Shown here: positions 49,601 through 60,650 of the stretch, piece by piece
How the letters are laid out: every line of letters begins with the position of its first letter
Numbering within the stretch: the first letter of the stretch is position 1
Source of the DNA: Puffinus mauretanicus
Taxonomy: Eukaryota > Chordata > Aves > Procellariiformes > Procellariidae
Direction: 5' to 3'
Assembly: GCA_023333565.1 (NCBI GenBank)
Contig: JAJKFH010002370.1
Location: 248,001-312,000, forward strand
Length of the DNA: 64,000 nucleotides
Made by a program: the position numbers and the translations under genes
Notes under the pieces: generated by a model
The model's database searches: none
What the model was told of the DNA's origin: nothing
Seen by the model: only the letters and a program-made list of their open reading frames with translations

Positions 49601-52600
49601 CACTTAATAAAAATTAATGGGATGCTTCAAGTAGCCAGTGGAGATATTTCTCTTAGTCTTGCACACAGAAGTAATGTCATGTAGGCAACTTTTTAAATGA
49701 AAAAGGTGTGTCTTGTGATGTACTACCAAAAAAACCAAGCTGTTTTAATACGGGAATGCTAAGTGAACAGAAGAAGTGAATGGATTCTGACCTCACTTCC
49801 TGACACTGCCACCACAGCAAATCACTTAAACATTCAGCACGTCTCAGTGACACTGGTAACAAATGCAATGGCAGGCGGCATATGAATTTCATGCAATATT
49901 TTTTTATCCTGTAGTTCAAGAAAAGAAGAGCAGTTTCCACAACAACTTCTACATTTCAGGGTTCCTAGAGGGACGACTACACTAAAGATGACCAATGTAC
50001 TTCAGTTACCCATCTCTGACAGTGACCAGAGCAAGGTGACCCAAGGAAGATGTAAAAATAAAAACATCTGCCAAGGAGAACTTTCTGCCTAACTCCAGGC
50101 TGTCATAGTTGACCAATTGCACAAAACATGAGTGTTTATATTATTTAAAACAGAGATCAGACTTGGGTTAGCAGCAGATTTTCTCATTATTCACCTTCAA
50201 GATCTTTTTAGCGACCAACACTTGTGTGCCCAGTGACAGACCTAACGCTAAGGCCCAATTGTTAGGAACACTGACATTGAGCTGGACAAGTACTCAGCAC
50301 AAGCAGAGGACTCAGGCTCCTGCGCACACGTGGGGAGTAAGCTGAGCCAGCAATCCAAGTAACAAGCAGGTTGGAGACAGGAGGAACACAAACCTCAATC
50401 CTCATAGCTCGCACGTAAGGGTCTGGCTCTGGGTTTGAAGGAGTTGTCTGTCTGTCAGTGTCTCCATTTAGAAGCCCTTTCAGAAGCTGGTGTGCCCTTG
50501 AGAATGTTTAAAAGAAAAATAAGGAACTTCTTCAACACAGTTGATACAGAAGCTCAAGGGACTTGAAACACCTGTGATAAAAGACAGCGGTTGGACAAAG
50601 GGGTCGAGGATCACAGTGGTGCTGAAACACTATATTTAGGTGTGAAATGTGACAGTTGGACATCTCTGTGCAATTCTAGAACCAACCACAGACATACACA
50701 CGTACTGGGAGCCAAATCCTGTGCTGACACAAGCTCTGGACAAGTCTGGGGTGTCAGTGGGTTTGTGACAGACAGAAAAGTACAGCTTGGAAGATGGCTC
50801 TGGAGTTTGATAAAAGAAAATCATGAGTAATTGTGCAGTGAGTGGGAAGAAAGGACATTAACACTTATAAAACAAACCTCCAGAAATCTTTTAAATAGAA
50901 AAATCACCTGCGGGGAAAATGAAACAGAAAAAATGTGGCCAAAAAAAGCAAAAGAGAATTCTAAAAAGAAAGATAGCATATTAAAAAGAGACAGTTTTCC
51001 AGCTGTGAAATAGGAAACGGACATTGTTCATGAAACAAAAGACCCTTTGAGGTGCTTAAATTTAACTTTCTTCCTTTAAACAAAGCATTAAAGCTCCATT
51101 AAATCAGTCCAAAACAAGACAAAAGTAAGTCTGAACAAAGGGCCAGATGCTTGGCTGGAAGTCCTGGCCATTGCACTATGGATATAATTTTGCTCCTACT
51201 GAGAAGCTTTGCATGGGGATGTAGTTGTAACATAGGATTTCATCCCTGTTCTCTAAAGGGAGTCCTCAGCTCAAAGGTGTCAAGAAGCAATTATAATGAG
51301 AATGAAAACAGGCTGACCTCTCTTCATGCTTTCGTGAATAACTTTTAACATTCAGTTTCTGTCAACAGATAAAGGAACTTCTTTTATGAAATTATCATTA
51401 TAAAATGAATGAGAAGATAAACCAAATTTCACCCTGTAGAATTCTACTAAGCCTGACTTTTGAATCCAAAACACTCAGAAAGCCTACCCTTTGAGTTGTC
51501 TCCTAGGGGAAAGGAATCCCTGAACAGTGTAGGAAACAGTGTAGGATTTCTGACCTAGCATTGGATTGTACTCCTATTCATTCTGGCATAGAGGGTACTC
51601 CTAAGAGAAAGGGAATTCCTAGCCCCTAACTGCTGGAATGAGGGATTTGCATGCATTTTTATGCCACATAGAACCACTGTACCAGTAACCAGGAACTCAC
51701 CTACAATGTCTAGAAGCCAATTTGGAACTACTACTCCTGTTCTGATCAGGTGCTGGAGGTCCGGAAGCCTGCCCAGACAAAAAAAAACCAAAACCCACAA
51801 CTTCTTTGCAGATGCCCTATTCCTCATTTGTGAATCTGAAATCATGTTGCTGCTGTAGGCAGTCATGCAGGCCTAAGACACTCTTTGTACTCATTTCAGT
51901 ACTCTCTTCGTAATATTTCTAAGCACACTTATTATGAAAGTTGCATTGCAGTCTCAGAACATAGATGTTCATTGCTAAGCAGTTCCTACTTTCAGAGGAA
52001 CAGAAAGGATCATTAGCTAGATCTAATCTAATCAAATTTCACCCAGGTACTTTAAATAAGATAAAAAAAAATTGTTAGACTAAAGTATTTCTGTTCCCAG
52101 AGCTCAGACTGCTACATGCTGGGGAAACATTGATCTCAGTACTCATATGAAGACAAAGAATTTGTTGCTGAGATGCCCTGATGATCCTGGCCCACAGAGC
52201 AGAATTTCTGTCCACTGCCACCAAGATTCTTGCATTCTCAGAGGAAAACACTTTCCTCATCCTAAATGTTCTTCCTCAAATATCTTAATAAAACATTTGT
52301 CCTGCCAAAAGAAAATGAATTTCATTTCTAAATCTCCAAGCAACACCAAGGCTACATATGGAAAATCACATCAATGTTTAATTATCATCATAGCTAGGAA
52401 TCTGAATTCGATTAAATTTGTTAAACCTCAGCTTCCAGGTACTAGTCCTTCTTACGCTTTTATAGCATAAAGACAGAAAACACCCCATTGTTATCTTCTC
52501 CACATGTAAGGACATAAACGCAGCAATCGAGTCACCTCATGTCTCTCTGATTAAATGTGAATGCTAAATTGAACAGGATGATAGCTGGACAACATTTTGA

Positions 52601-55600
52601 CCAGAGACTGACACTAGCTGTGTCTGGGATGGGGCTATTGGTAACTCTAAGTACAGAGATTATGGGACTGAAGGTATTGCTTGTCTTGCAAATCTATTCC
52701 TCTATTTGTGATTTAGAGGGCTGGAGCTGATGGTTTAATAAGAACATCCCATCCACAAGAGCTGACTGGGGATGTACCACAGAAACAAGTTTCTGTCAGA
52801 AAATGCTTTTTCAAAACTGCAATGCTTTGTAAATACATTTTAGCTGAAAAAAATTCCACTGAGTTTTGAGACCAGCTTCCTAGCAGGGCTATTGAGGAAC
52901 CAATGCCCCAAACATATGCATTAAGAAGACTGATCAGATCTGTTGACTCTAGAACTTCCTGATTGCTCCCAGCTGCCTGACGGTCTGTGCAGGTAAGAGA
53001 ACTTCCCATTGGGATTGAGGGATTGGCTCAAGATTTGTGGATAAACTCCACTGGAAAATAATGATCAGTACAAACCCCAGCTTGTGCTCCAAGGGCAAGA
53101 CAAATTTTTAACCTTGCTTCTTCACAATACATACATAGCAACCTAGCTATCCATGCAATTCAATTTAAAAAAAATCCTGCCAAAACAAGCCAATTCACTT
53201 CACACTTCTTGCCTTGCAGAAGAGATAAACTCTATGATGTGACAGATAGCAGTCACAATGCTTAATGTGCTCCAAATATTTTATGTTAAAAAGAATAGAG
53301 AAATGTGATTAACTGAAGAAAAAAATGTAACAAAGATTAAGAAGCTATTCAGAATTACTGAAGCCTTCAACCACATGATGAAAACATCCTTTTTTTTTTA
53401 TTTATTTAGAAGGCATCCTTGGTTTCAGCAGCTTATCAAGAAAGCATTGTAGGGAGCCACCAACAGAATTAACAACTTCACTGTTCTGTTTCACTTTTCT
53501 AAGGACATGTTTAAAAATGCAGTTCCCATTCCATCAATGCCCACTTTAATTTATAGGTCAATATATTAATTTTTTAAACTCAGGTGTCGTACCGTAAGAG
53601 ATCTTAAGGAGTTACTACACCCAGGAAATGCCAAGTAGCTAGTGTGAAGTACATGTAATTCCTTATGAGGTTCACTGTGACTGATGCAATAGCAGTTCCC
53701 AAATATATGGCATTAGTATTTGACTATGCTAGAAATAACGTAATGGAGAAGAAGACCCGTTAGCTTGCCCAGAGAAATCAGGGGGCACAGTATGGTTTGT
53801 GATGGTTGGAGAGTCTTAAAAAGAAAGTAACCAAGGGTTAGGTGACAGACTGGGCATTGACTGCACAGTCTCATGCATTTGGCCATTACTGCACATGCAT
53901 TACAAGACTCAGTAAGAGGCTTCTGCATGGAGCAGCTCCTGCTGCATCTAGGCTGGAGCTACAGATGCAAGCCTTCTATGCTATGCGGATTAATTTCAAA
54001 CTGGAGGGAGAACTACATGCTAAGAATTATTTCCAGCTCGTAATTACATTATTATGAGGATTTTCACACTGGAGATATGTGGCAAATGCAGATTTATTAA
54101 ATTGCAGTCATACAAAGTTCCAAAGCATGTCTTAGCTATCCTATCACCTCTAGGTAGCTGCGAAATTCAATATGTCAACTGCTGTATCACAAGTGAAATC
54201 TGACTCATTCACTCAGTGCTAAGATGAAATACATTCATATGGGAGGCTATTTTTAATATCAAATTCTTAGCTCTTCCTCGAGTTAATTTGCTTATATGAT
54301 TCTGTATATGTGAAAGTGTTTCAGCTCTTTAACCTTCTCTTTTCCCATCTGTGTTTTTCAAGAGCTATGCTTCAAAGTGTGAGAGGATTTTTTAAAATCC
54401 AATTCAGTATGTGGATCATTTCAAGTCAGAGACAGACAAGTTCTAAGGCTAACCCCACTTAAACTAGATGAGAAATCTGGCTGATTTCAGTGGACTCTGG
54501 ATTAGGCATTTTGTTAGGGCAAATCTGGGGCTAAGCTACAGAGAGCTACTGCTTTGTTAAACAAGCAATTCTGTTATTAATGAAAGCATTTAAAACACTT
54601 CCCAGCATTCTTTAGATTCCTGGAAAGCCCTAGTGCATTGCATAAAACTAAAAATACATAGGAACTGTCTTTACAGGGATCTTTGCTTTGGATGAGTGCT
54701 TTGGATGTTAGTTGCTCAGTCATTGTTTACTGGCCCGCTATAGCAAATTGCCTGTTGATCTTTGCATTTAATTGCCTTGCAGATCTTTGATTCTGATGCC
54801 TGCTCAGGAAAACAATATTGGCGTGGTCTTAGATTGGCAAAGACAACATCTTCATGAAGCCATAGATGTGTTCTGCACATAAGGTGCATGATGTCTCAAA
54901 CTCCCTTAGAAATCCAAACAAGAAGGAAAATATATTAAATTTTAAATATAATTGTTACAAATGCAGTTATAATGCTGTAAACCCCAATCTCTATCCCCAC
55001 TGTAAATCTGGAACAAGTGCACTGACATTCAAGGCTCTTCTTAAATTACATCAGGGTAATTAATATCAAAAAGCACATCTATATACAATTACTGATACAT
55101 TTTTCCTGAGATATTAAGACAAAATTCAGGAGATGACCACACTCTCATGGAGTAAGACTGAGGTAATGGCTGCTTTCCACTGAAGTCACCCCAAAGAAGT
55201 TGGCTTTCATTTCCTGAAGAACTGAAAACAAGATGATTCTTGTGTATTTTCTGATCATATAAAGTTGAATGGGGTGGTGAAAAAAAACTCTGCAAGATGA
55301 CCATTTTTTGTTAAATTCTGATGGGTAATAAGTCACATTGATAGAGAACAACTGACTTCACCCCCTTTTAGTTTTATATGGTATTTCCATCATCTGTTCA
55401 GACACAAAATGCCTTTCGCCTTAAGGAAATTTTAAAGGCCACATGAGGATCCCCATTACCTATAAGCATAACTGATCCACTTTTAAATGCAGTGCTTTTA
55501 AGAGTATCCCCAAAATGCTTTCTGTCTCAGACTGTGGCACAACACCCTAGAGAGCTGCTAAAATGCCAGTGTCCTACCAAGAAAGGTGCTTTCAAGCCAT

Positions 55601-56446
55601 GGTGACAGGTTGTTGGTTTTTGTTGCTACTTACTGCTGAAGATAAATTTTAATTTAAATGCTTTGATGGCAGTGATGAGAAGGACATACGAAGGTGGTTT
55701 TGTGTTCATGACAATGGTAGTAAATGGGAAAGCAGAAAAACATTGACTTCACTTGGTTGAAACTTTCCATGTAATAACAATAAAAGAATCCTGAATTGCT
55801 TCAATACTGTGAGCAATCCGTACTCCAGTTTTAATCCTACATATTGTCATTGGCATCACTAAGATTATCGAAGAATCACTAGCTCTTTATCTGTGCCCCC
55901 TGTATGATCTGTTTTTAGTAGTACTGTATGGAAGAATATCTCAAATAGACAGATGGGTTAAAGAGAGGGAGTCTTACTTCTAGTTACAATAGTATAATGC
56001 TTTTTGAAGCACACAGCAGCAACATAACTATGTTTTAATATGTAATGCTATGCACCCCATATTCTAATGTACTGTTTATGGAAGTCTATGCCAAGAAAAT
56101 ACGGAACTGTGAGCCAAAAACTGTATAGTGTCACTCAGAACAAGAAGCCATGGTATAAACTTATTTAAATAGAACCCATCACATTTTTTTCATTGTTTTT
56201 CTTCCTTAGCTTAATAAATTACTTACCTCTTTGCATTTACTCCACAGTGCTTGCTTAATAGAGGATACACAAGCTTCTTTTTGTTAAGCAGAGAAAAACC
56301 TCCTTTTCTCTATGCTGTGTTACATAAAATTCAACATAATCTCTTTAGAGGATGGAAAAATAGCAATTTCTGGGAGTCGAGCATGGATATATGGAGGTCA
56401 GCAAATAACTATCAGAGTTTTAAAATGCATTCAAAATGCAGATCTC

Positions 56447-56538
56447 TGACATCAGTTAAAAAAAAAAAAAAAACAACACATCACCTAAATTACCTCACAG
56501 CTATTTGCATAAAGGGTTCAGAGGCAGTACAGTATAAG
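56447..56538 (+). promoter_or_regulatory. Candidate TRH promoter
   Basis: A CRE-like TGACATCA (56447-56454) is followed by an A17 run and a TATA-like TATAAG at 56533-56538. About 170 bp further on there is a strong splice donor (CAG|GTAATT at 56706/56707). Mammalian TRH promoters carry a CRE/thyroid-response half-site upstream of a TATA box and a first intron of about 1 kb, so spacing and motifs agree. The motifs are short and the placement is inference. Confidence 0.35.
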
Positions 56539-56562
56539 TACAGAGACACAAGCCATCTAAAG

Positions 56563-56706
56563 AGAACTTAGCAACAGTTCTATTGGATACTCTGTGTGTC
56601 TGTAGCAGAAAAAGGGCAACCTTGAAGCTCAGATGTGCAAACAGCTTTAAGGACTAAACAATCTCTTGGCAGATGCATCAAGCAAAAATCTGAAACTACA
56701 AACCAG
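56563..56706 (+). other. TRH: Candidate TRH non-coding exon 1
   Basis: If transcription starts about 30 bp after the TATA-like motif, exon 1 would run from near 56563 to the donor at 56706, giving intron 1 of 1,023 bp up to 57729. TRH genes in mammals have a short untranslated first exon and a first intron near 1 kb. The exon would contain two very short upstream open frames (ATG at 56633 and 56672). The start is not shown directly. Confidence 0.35.
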
Positions 56707-57729
56707 GTAATTTACCAAATCATTTCCCTTTTAGCTGATTCTAACTTTCTTTCTAAAGATTGCTCTGAGCCAAATAGTCTATGTGATATTCTTAGGGCTG
56801 TTATTCAAGGACTTCATTAGAAGTGATAGGAATCTGCTAGTAAGAGAGGAAATAAACTCATTCTCTATTTTAAAAATTTGTAAAATTGTGCATTTCTTTT
56901 ATGTTCTGAAGATGTAATTAAACTAAATGACTGCTATACTAGTATTAAAGATGTATTCAATTCTACTGAAGGAACTCTGCTTACGGGAAAATAAATCCAT
57001 GATAAGTGCATTAGGAATTCCACTGCTAGCTACAAGTACACTTGTTATCTGGGCAAGAGGTAATAGAGGATATGTTTATTATTATGTCTCTGAAAAAAAT
57101 ATGAGGTGCTTCCCCAATGCAAGAAATCTCCCTGACCAATGGAGCATAGCTATCTTACTATATTGACAAATACACAGACACACAGCTACTTTAAATGTAT
57201 AGAAATAGATACTAAAAAACTAATGGACTATTAAAGTTGGGCTTTAACTAAAGGTGGAATGAAAGTGCTGCAAATCCCAGTATTATTTTAAAATGAACCC
57301 TTAGCAAAGGGAATTGCCTGGTGGAGATTGTTAGTGCAGGTATATATGTGTGTACCTCATGTGGGGCAACAGTTAACATAGAGTTCAAGAGCAAAATTAT
57401 TTTTGCCTCTTGGCAGAAGGCAAAGCAAAATCACTGGCTTTCAGAACTATCTGTGCATCAGGAGGCTAGGTTTTAAAATGTTGATATTTATTCTGCCAGA
57501 AAAATGAACAAGTTCCTGGTTTTAGTTATGAAGAATTTACAGATTCTTTGAAGAATATAAAATAAACGGAGAGGTTAGGAACAGAAATTAGGAAGGACCC
57601 TCATGAGAGACTTCAATCCTTACAGCAGTGCCATATTTCTTTTTCAATGTCTGGAAATATTGCTATTATTGCTAGGTTTGTGTGCTCCACCCTCCTCCCC
57701 TGTTGTTCTCTCTCCCATGGAAGTTGCAG

Positions 57730-59715
57730 GAACCCCCGTCCCACAATGCCATCTATCCAGCTGCCACTGCTACTCCTCTGCCTGACCTTGTGTGGTGTTT
57801 GCCTCAACGGTGGGCAAGGCCTTCCAGAGGGAAGTGAGAACATGGGAAGAAGTCCCCTGGACGACATCCTGCAGAGATCTGAAAGCCTCATTCTTCAGTC
57901 TGTCCTCAAGAAAGCTGAAAAGGAAGAAGAGATGAATAAAGGTATATATAACACTGGGAACATCCATCTAGTGATGTTGGCATAGTAGTTGGCTGAGATC
58001 ATTAAAGCCAATGTATAGTTCCCAGGTTCTAATGTATATATGTATTACTTTAACTAAGGGGAGGGGAAGGATAGGAGGTCTGCTGCAATACACTGACACA
58101 GAGTTTTCAAAAGGTGCTTTCTTCTCTAAGATCTCCCCGCTTAGGCAATGCTGTACCATCACTAAGCAGCTGCTGCATAATAAGAAGGTAAAAGCCTGTC
58201 AAAGAAAACTTGCCTGTCTGGCACATACTTCCCTAGGGAAGCTCTAAGAGGACACGTGGAGGAAACTGCCCAGTTGTGAACCCTGTACCTAATGTTAATT
58301 GGAGGTGGGAGTGGTGCCATTCACCTACTACCTCAACCCACAGGTTTCTACACCCCAACAGAGGTGGGCTTTTCCGTGGCTGGCAATGCAGAGGCTGCTC
58401 TGGTGTCCGCCGCCTCCTAGCTTCCAGATGCTCTGCTCTCACTAGTCACAGCAGTGGAAGCAAAATAGACTCAGGGATTGCAAGCAACAGCACAAAGGTG
58501 CCTGCCACCAACAAGGAGCACAGAGCCCTTTCAGAGTGGAAAGAGGAGCTGGCCTCAAGTGCCCATAGAAAAAGCCTTCCTCCCTCTTCACATGAATGCT
58601 GAGAGTTGGTCATGTTGATCCAAGACCTGAACTATTAAAAAGAGCTTAAGAATGAGTAAGAGATACTAATAGAGTTATGATTGGTAGCTGGAAACACTCA
58701 GCTGGCTTTCAGATGTCCACATCCCTGCTTCCACTTGTGTCTCAGCCCTATCCTTTCCCTGTCTCATGCTGATTTCCAGCTCTTCCCCATACCCAGCTTC
58801 TGCAGCTGATTTCTTCCAGCTGCACAGCATCTTTTACTCACCTTCCTTTACCTGAATCTGACACATTTACCTGAATCAACACATTAGGCTTTGTCATTGC
58901 ATGTCTTCCCATTTGGCTGCAGCTAGTTCCTAATGTATCAATCCATCCTTGCTAAAAATGTGCCAGAACTGTTTTGACAGATGCCATCCAGAGTGATCAA
59001 ATTCAAGACCATACAGTTAACTGTGCACTTAAAAGGGCATAATGAGCAACAGATTATGATCCTGCACCGTAGAACTCCACAAATTCCCATTTCAACTTCC
59101 TTAGTGCAGATTATGGGGGGTCATTAACGTTATTCTTTTCCTTGGACAGAATCAAATGCCCCTCTGCCAGAATGGCTTTCCAAAAGACAACACCCTGGGA
59201 AAAAGTACCTAAGTGACCTGGAGAAGAGACAGCATCCTGGAAGAAGAGATGTTGAGGAAGACACATATTATGAAGACATTCAGAAGAGGCAGCATCCAGG
59301 GAAAAGAGAGATAGAAGACGACCTTGACAGCTATCTGGAGCTGAAAAAGCAACAGCATCCGGGCAGAAGCTCATTGTCGGATCAGTATGCTGACATCCCT
59401 AGAGCACAGCTAACCTACGTGAATGAGTTATCCAAAAGACAGCATCCAGGCAGAAGGTATCTGATATACAAGCGCCAGCATCCTAGCAAAAGAGGCTGGA
59501 ATGATGAGGTAGACCTAAATGACCAATATGGTGAGAAACGCCAGCACCCTGGAAAAAGGCACTGGAATCCTGACAGCCCAGATGATGCAGGCCCCTGCAA
59601 CTTTCAAGAGTCCTTCACCTGTAACAAAGGCAGCTTGTTGCTTGATTTAGTAGAAAATGTTAGCAAAGACAGGGTAGAAGAAAAACGTCAGCACCCAGGA
59701 AAGAGATCAGCATGA
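57730..59715 (+). CDS. TRH: Prepro-thyrotropin-releasing hormone, spliced CDS 57746-57941 + 59150-59715
   Basis: The gene encodes the secreted precursor cut in neuroendocrine secretory vesicles to TRH (pGlu-His-Pro-NH2). Exon 2 begins at 57730 after a pyrimidine tract and CAG; the start ATG is at 57746. Exon 2 ends AAAG|GTATAT at 57941; exon 3 begins after CAG at 59150. Joining them completes a split Glu codon and gives 253 residues with no stop. Residues 1-25 form a signal peptide with a leucine-rich core and small residues near 22-25. Residues 26-76 are an N-terminal propeptide. Eight QHP units start at residues 79, 93, 113, 134, 163, 175, 197 and 246. Prohormone convertases cut at the dibasic pairs, carboxypeptidase E trims them, PAM uses the glycine for the amide, and glutaminyl cyclase closes the Gln. 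Linkers are acidic. C215 and C223 could form a loop. The length is close to other vertebrate precursors. Confidence 0.95.
57746..57941 (+). CDS. TRH: TRH coding exon 2: signal peptide and N-terminal propeptide
   Basis: This exon gives 65 full codons plus one base (phase 1). The start context is CCCACAATGC. An in-frame ATG upstream at 57647 is rejected because the sequence from there crosses the pyrimidine tract and acceptor and would be intronic. The signal core [11 protein letters not shown] is clear. The exon ends in a charged helix-like stretch ([11 protein letters not shown]). The donor AAAG|GTATAT is good. Confidence 0.93.
57942..59149 (+). other. TRH: TRH intron 2
   Basis: A 1,208-bp intron with GT at 57942 and AG at 59148-59149, the acceptor preceded by a TTCTTTTCCTTGG tract. 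It separates signal/propeptide from the hormone units, the position expected for this gene. Open frames within it are not coding. Confidence 0.9.
59150..59715 (+). CDS. TRH: TRH coding exon 3: eight QHP units
   Basis: All hormone units lie in this exon, as in other TRH genes. Units at nucleotides 59188, 59230, 59290, 59440, 59542 and 59689 keep KR-QHPG followed by KK, RR or KR. Unit 4 (59353) reads KKQ-QHPG-RS: an extra Gln separates the dibasic pair from the hormone, and only one Arg follows. Unit 6 (59476) reads KR-QHPS-KR: Ser replaces the Gly needed for amidation. Linkers such as [11 protein letters not shown] are acidic and tyrosine-rich. The stop TGA is at 59713-59715. Confidence 0.95.
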
Positions 59716-60650
59716 GAAAGTGAAACAGAGGAATAAGAAAATAATTGAATAATTGTGTATCATTTGCATTTGGTGAGGTAAACTGCCAGATCACTAAAAA
59801 ATTCCGTTCACTCCCTTTTGGCTTCCTGCTGCTGACCTCTGTACCTCTCTTTCAGTGCGTTAATGTTCCCATTTAAGTTGATGGCTTTGTCACACACTTA
59901 AAGTATAAGGAAGTAAAGGACCCAGTTGAATGGGACAGGCAAGTACTGAGAGTCTTCAACTCCACCACTTTAGAAAGTTAAGAGTGCTCATTTCCTTATG
60001 GGCCCAGACCCCAGAATAATTTCACTATGTGTGTCCAATCTTCTGTTCCCAAATGACTAAAACAGGATCTTAAATATCTGTTCTGATGCTACGAAAGTGG
60101 AATAATTATATGGTTTCCTCTCACATCAGTGAAATTAGTAAATTAATAGAGATGGAGAAAAAAGAACAACATGTGCCAATTATTTCAAAATGAAATTGAA
60201 TAGGTTTTAAATTTTAAATGATACATTAATGAGACCTGAACCCTTGCGCACTACAATCTGTCCAGACAGTAAGCACTAAACGGAGATAGGAACTGTTCCA
60301 ACTGGAACAGAGTTTGACTTGGAACTGGCACGTAAAACCCCTTTTCATCTACGAGGCTGCACAGTGCAAAGGGTTAATGTATCCCAGAGCATCTCAATCA
60401 CAAGTTGTGAACCTGACTGCGTACACCCCATACTAGAACTCCCACCCTGCTGTGTCCACACTTCAGTCATGCCACTTGAAATCATGCCTTCTGCTCAGAC
60501 ATTTAAAAATGAAACAGGCAGATGTCCTTTTCTTCCAATAAGGATTTCTGATTCTCTCCTCTCAAAGGAGTGCTTTCACTTTCCATGGTCAGACTCCCAA
60601 AAGTGTTTATTTGATATGAATGATTTAATAAACATCAATAGTCAACTCTG
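59716..60650 (+). other. TRH: TRH 3' untranslated region
   Basis: About 930 bp from the stop to the likely cleavage point. A 129-codon open frame at 60319-60708 lies over it and past the polyadenylation signal; it has no family signature and is ignored. Confidence 0.6.
60627..60632 (+). terminator. TRH: TRH polyadenylation signal
   Basis: Canonical AATAAA, followed within 20-35 bp by GT-rich sequence (GGGTGTCC, TTGGTTGTG) that fits the downstream cleavage-factor element. Two further AATAAA motifs lie at 60714 and 60720 and could be alternative sites. Confidence 0.65.

Larger units (their letters stand above)
34426..56446. other. Gene desert upstream of TRH
   Basis: About 22 kb without a recognisable gene or large transposable element. 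Open frames are short and mostly lack ATG starts. Small structures (hairpin at 40398, palindromic alternating repeat at 45822, 20-bp tandem duplication at 46649, purine-rich tract near 50900-51000) are noted separately. Distal enhancers of TRH would be expected in such a stretch but cannot be identified from one sequence. Confidence 0.5.

Noticed and set aside
57556..57563. TATAAAAT as the TRH TATA box
   Set aside because: It lies too close to the exon 2 acceptor at 57730 to leave room for an exon 1 with a credible donor and an intron; the upstream arrangement fits better.
57647..57745. Upstream in-frame ATG as the TRH start
   Set aside because: The 33 extra codons cross a strong pyrimidine tract and CAG acceptor, and would place the signal peptide internally.
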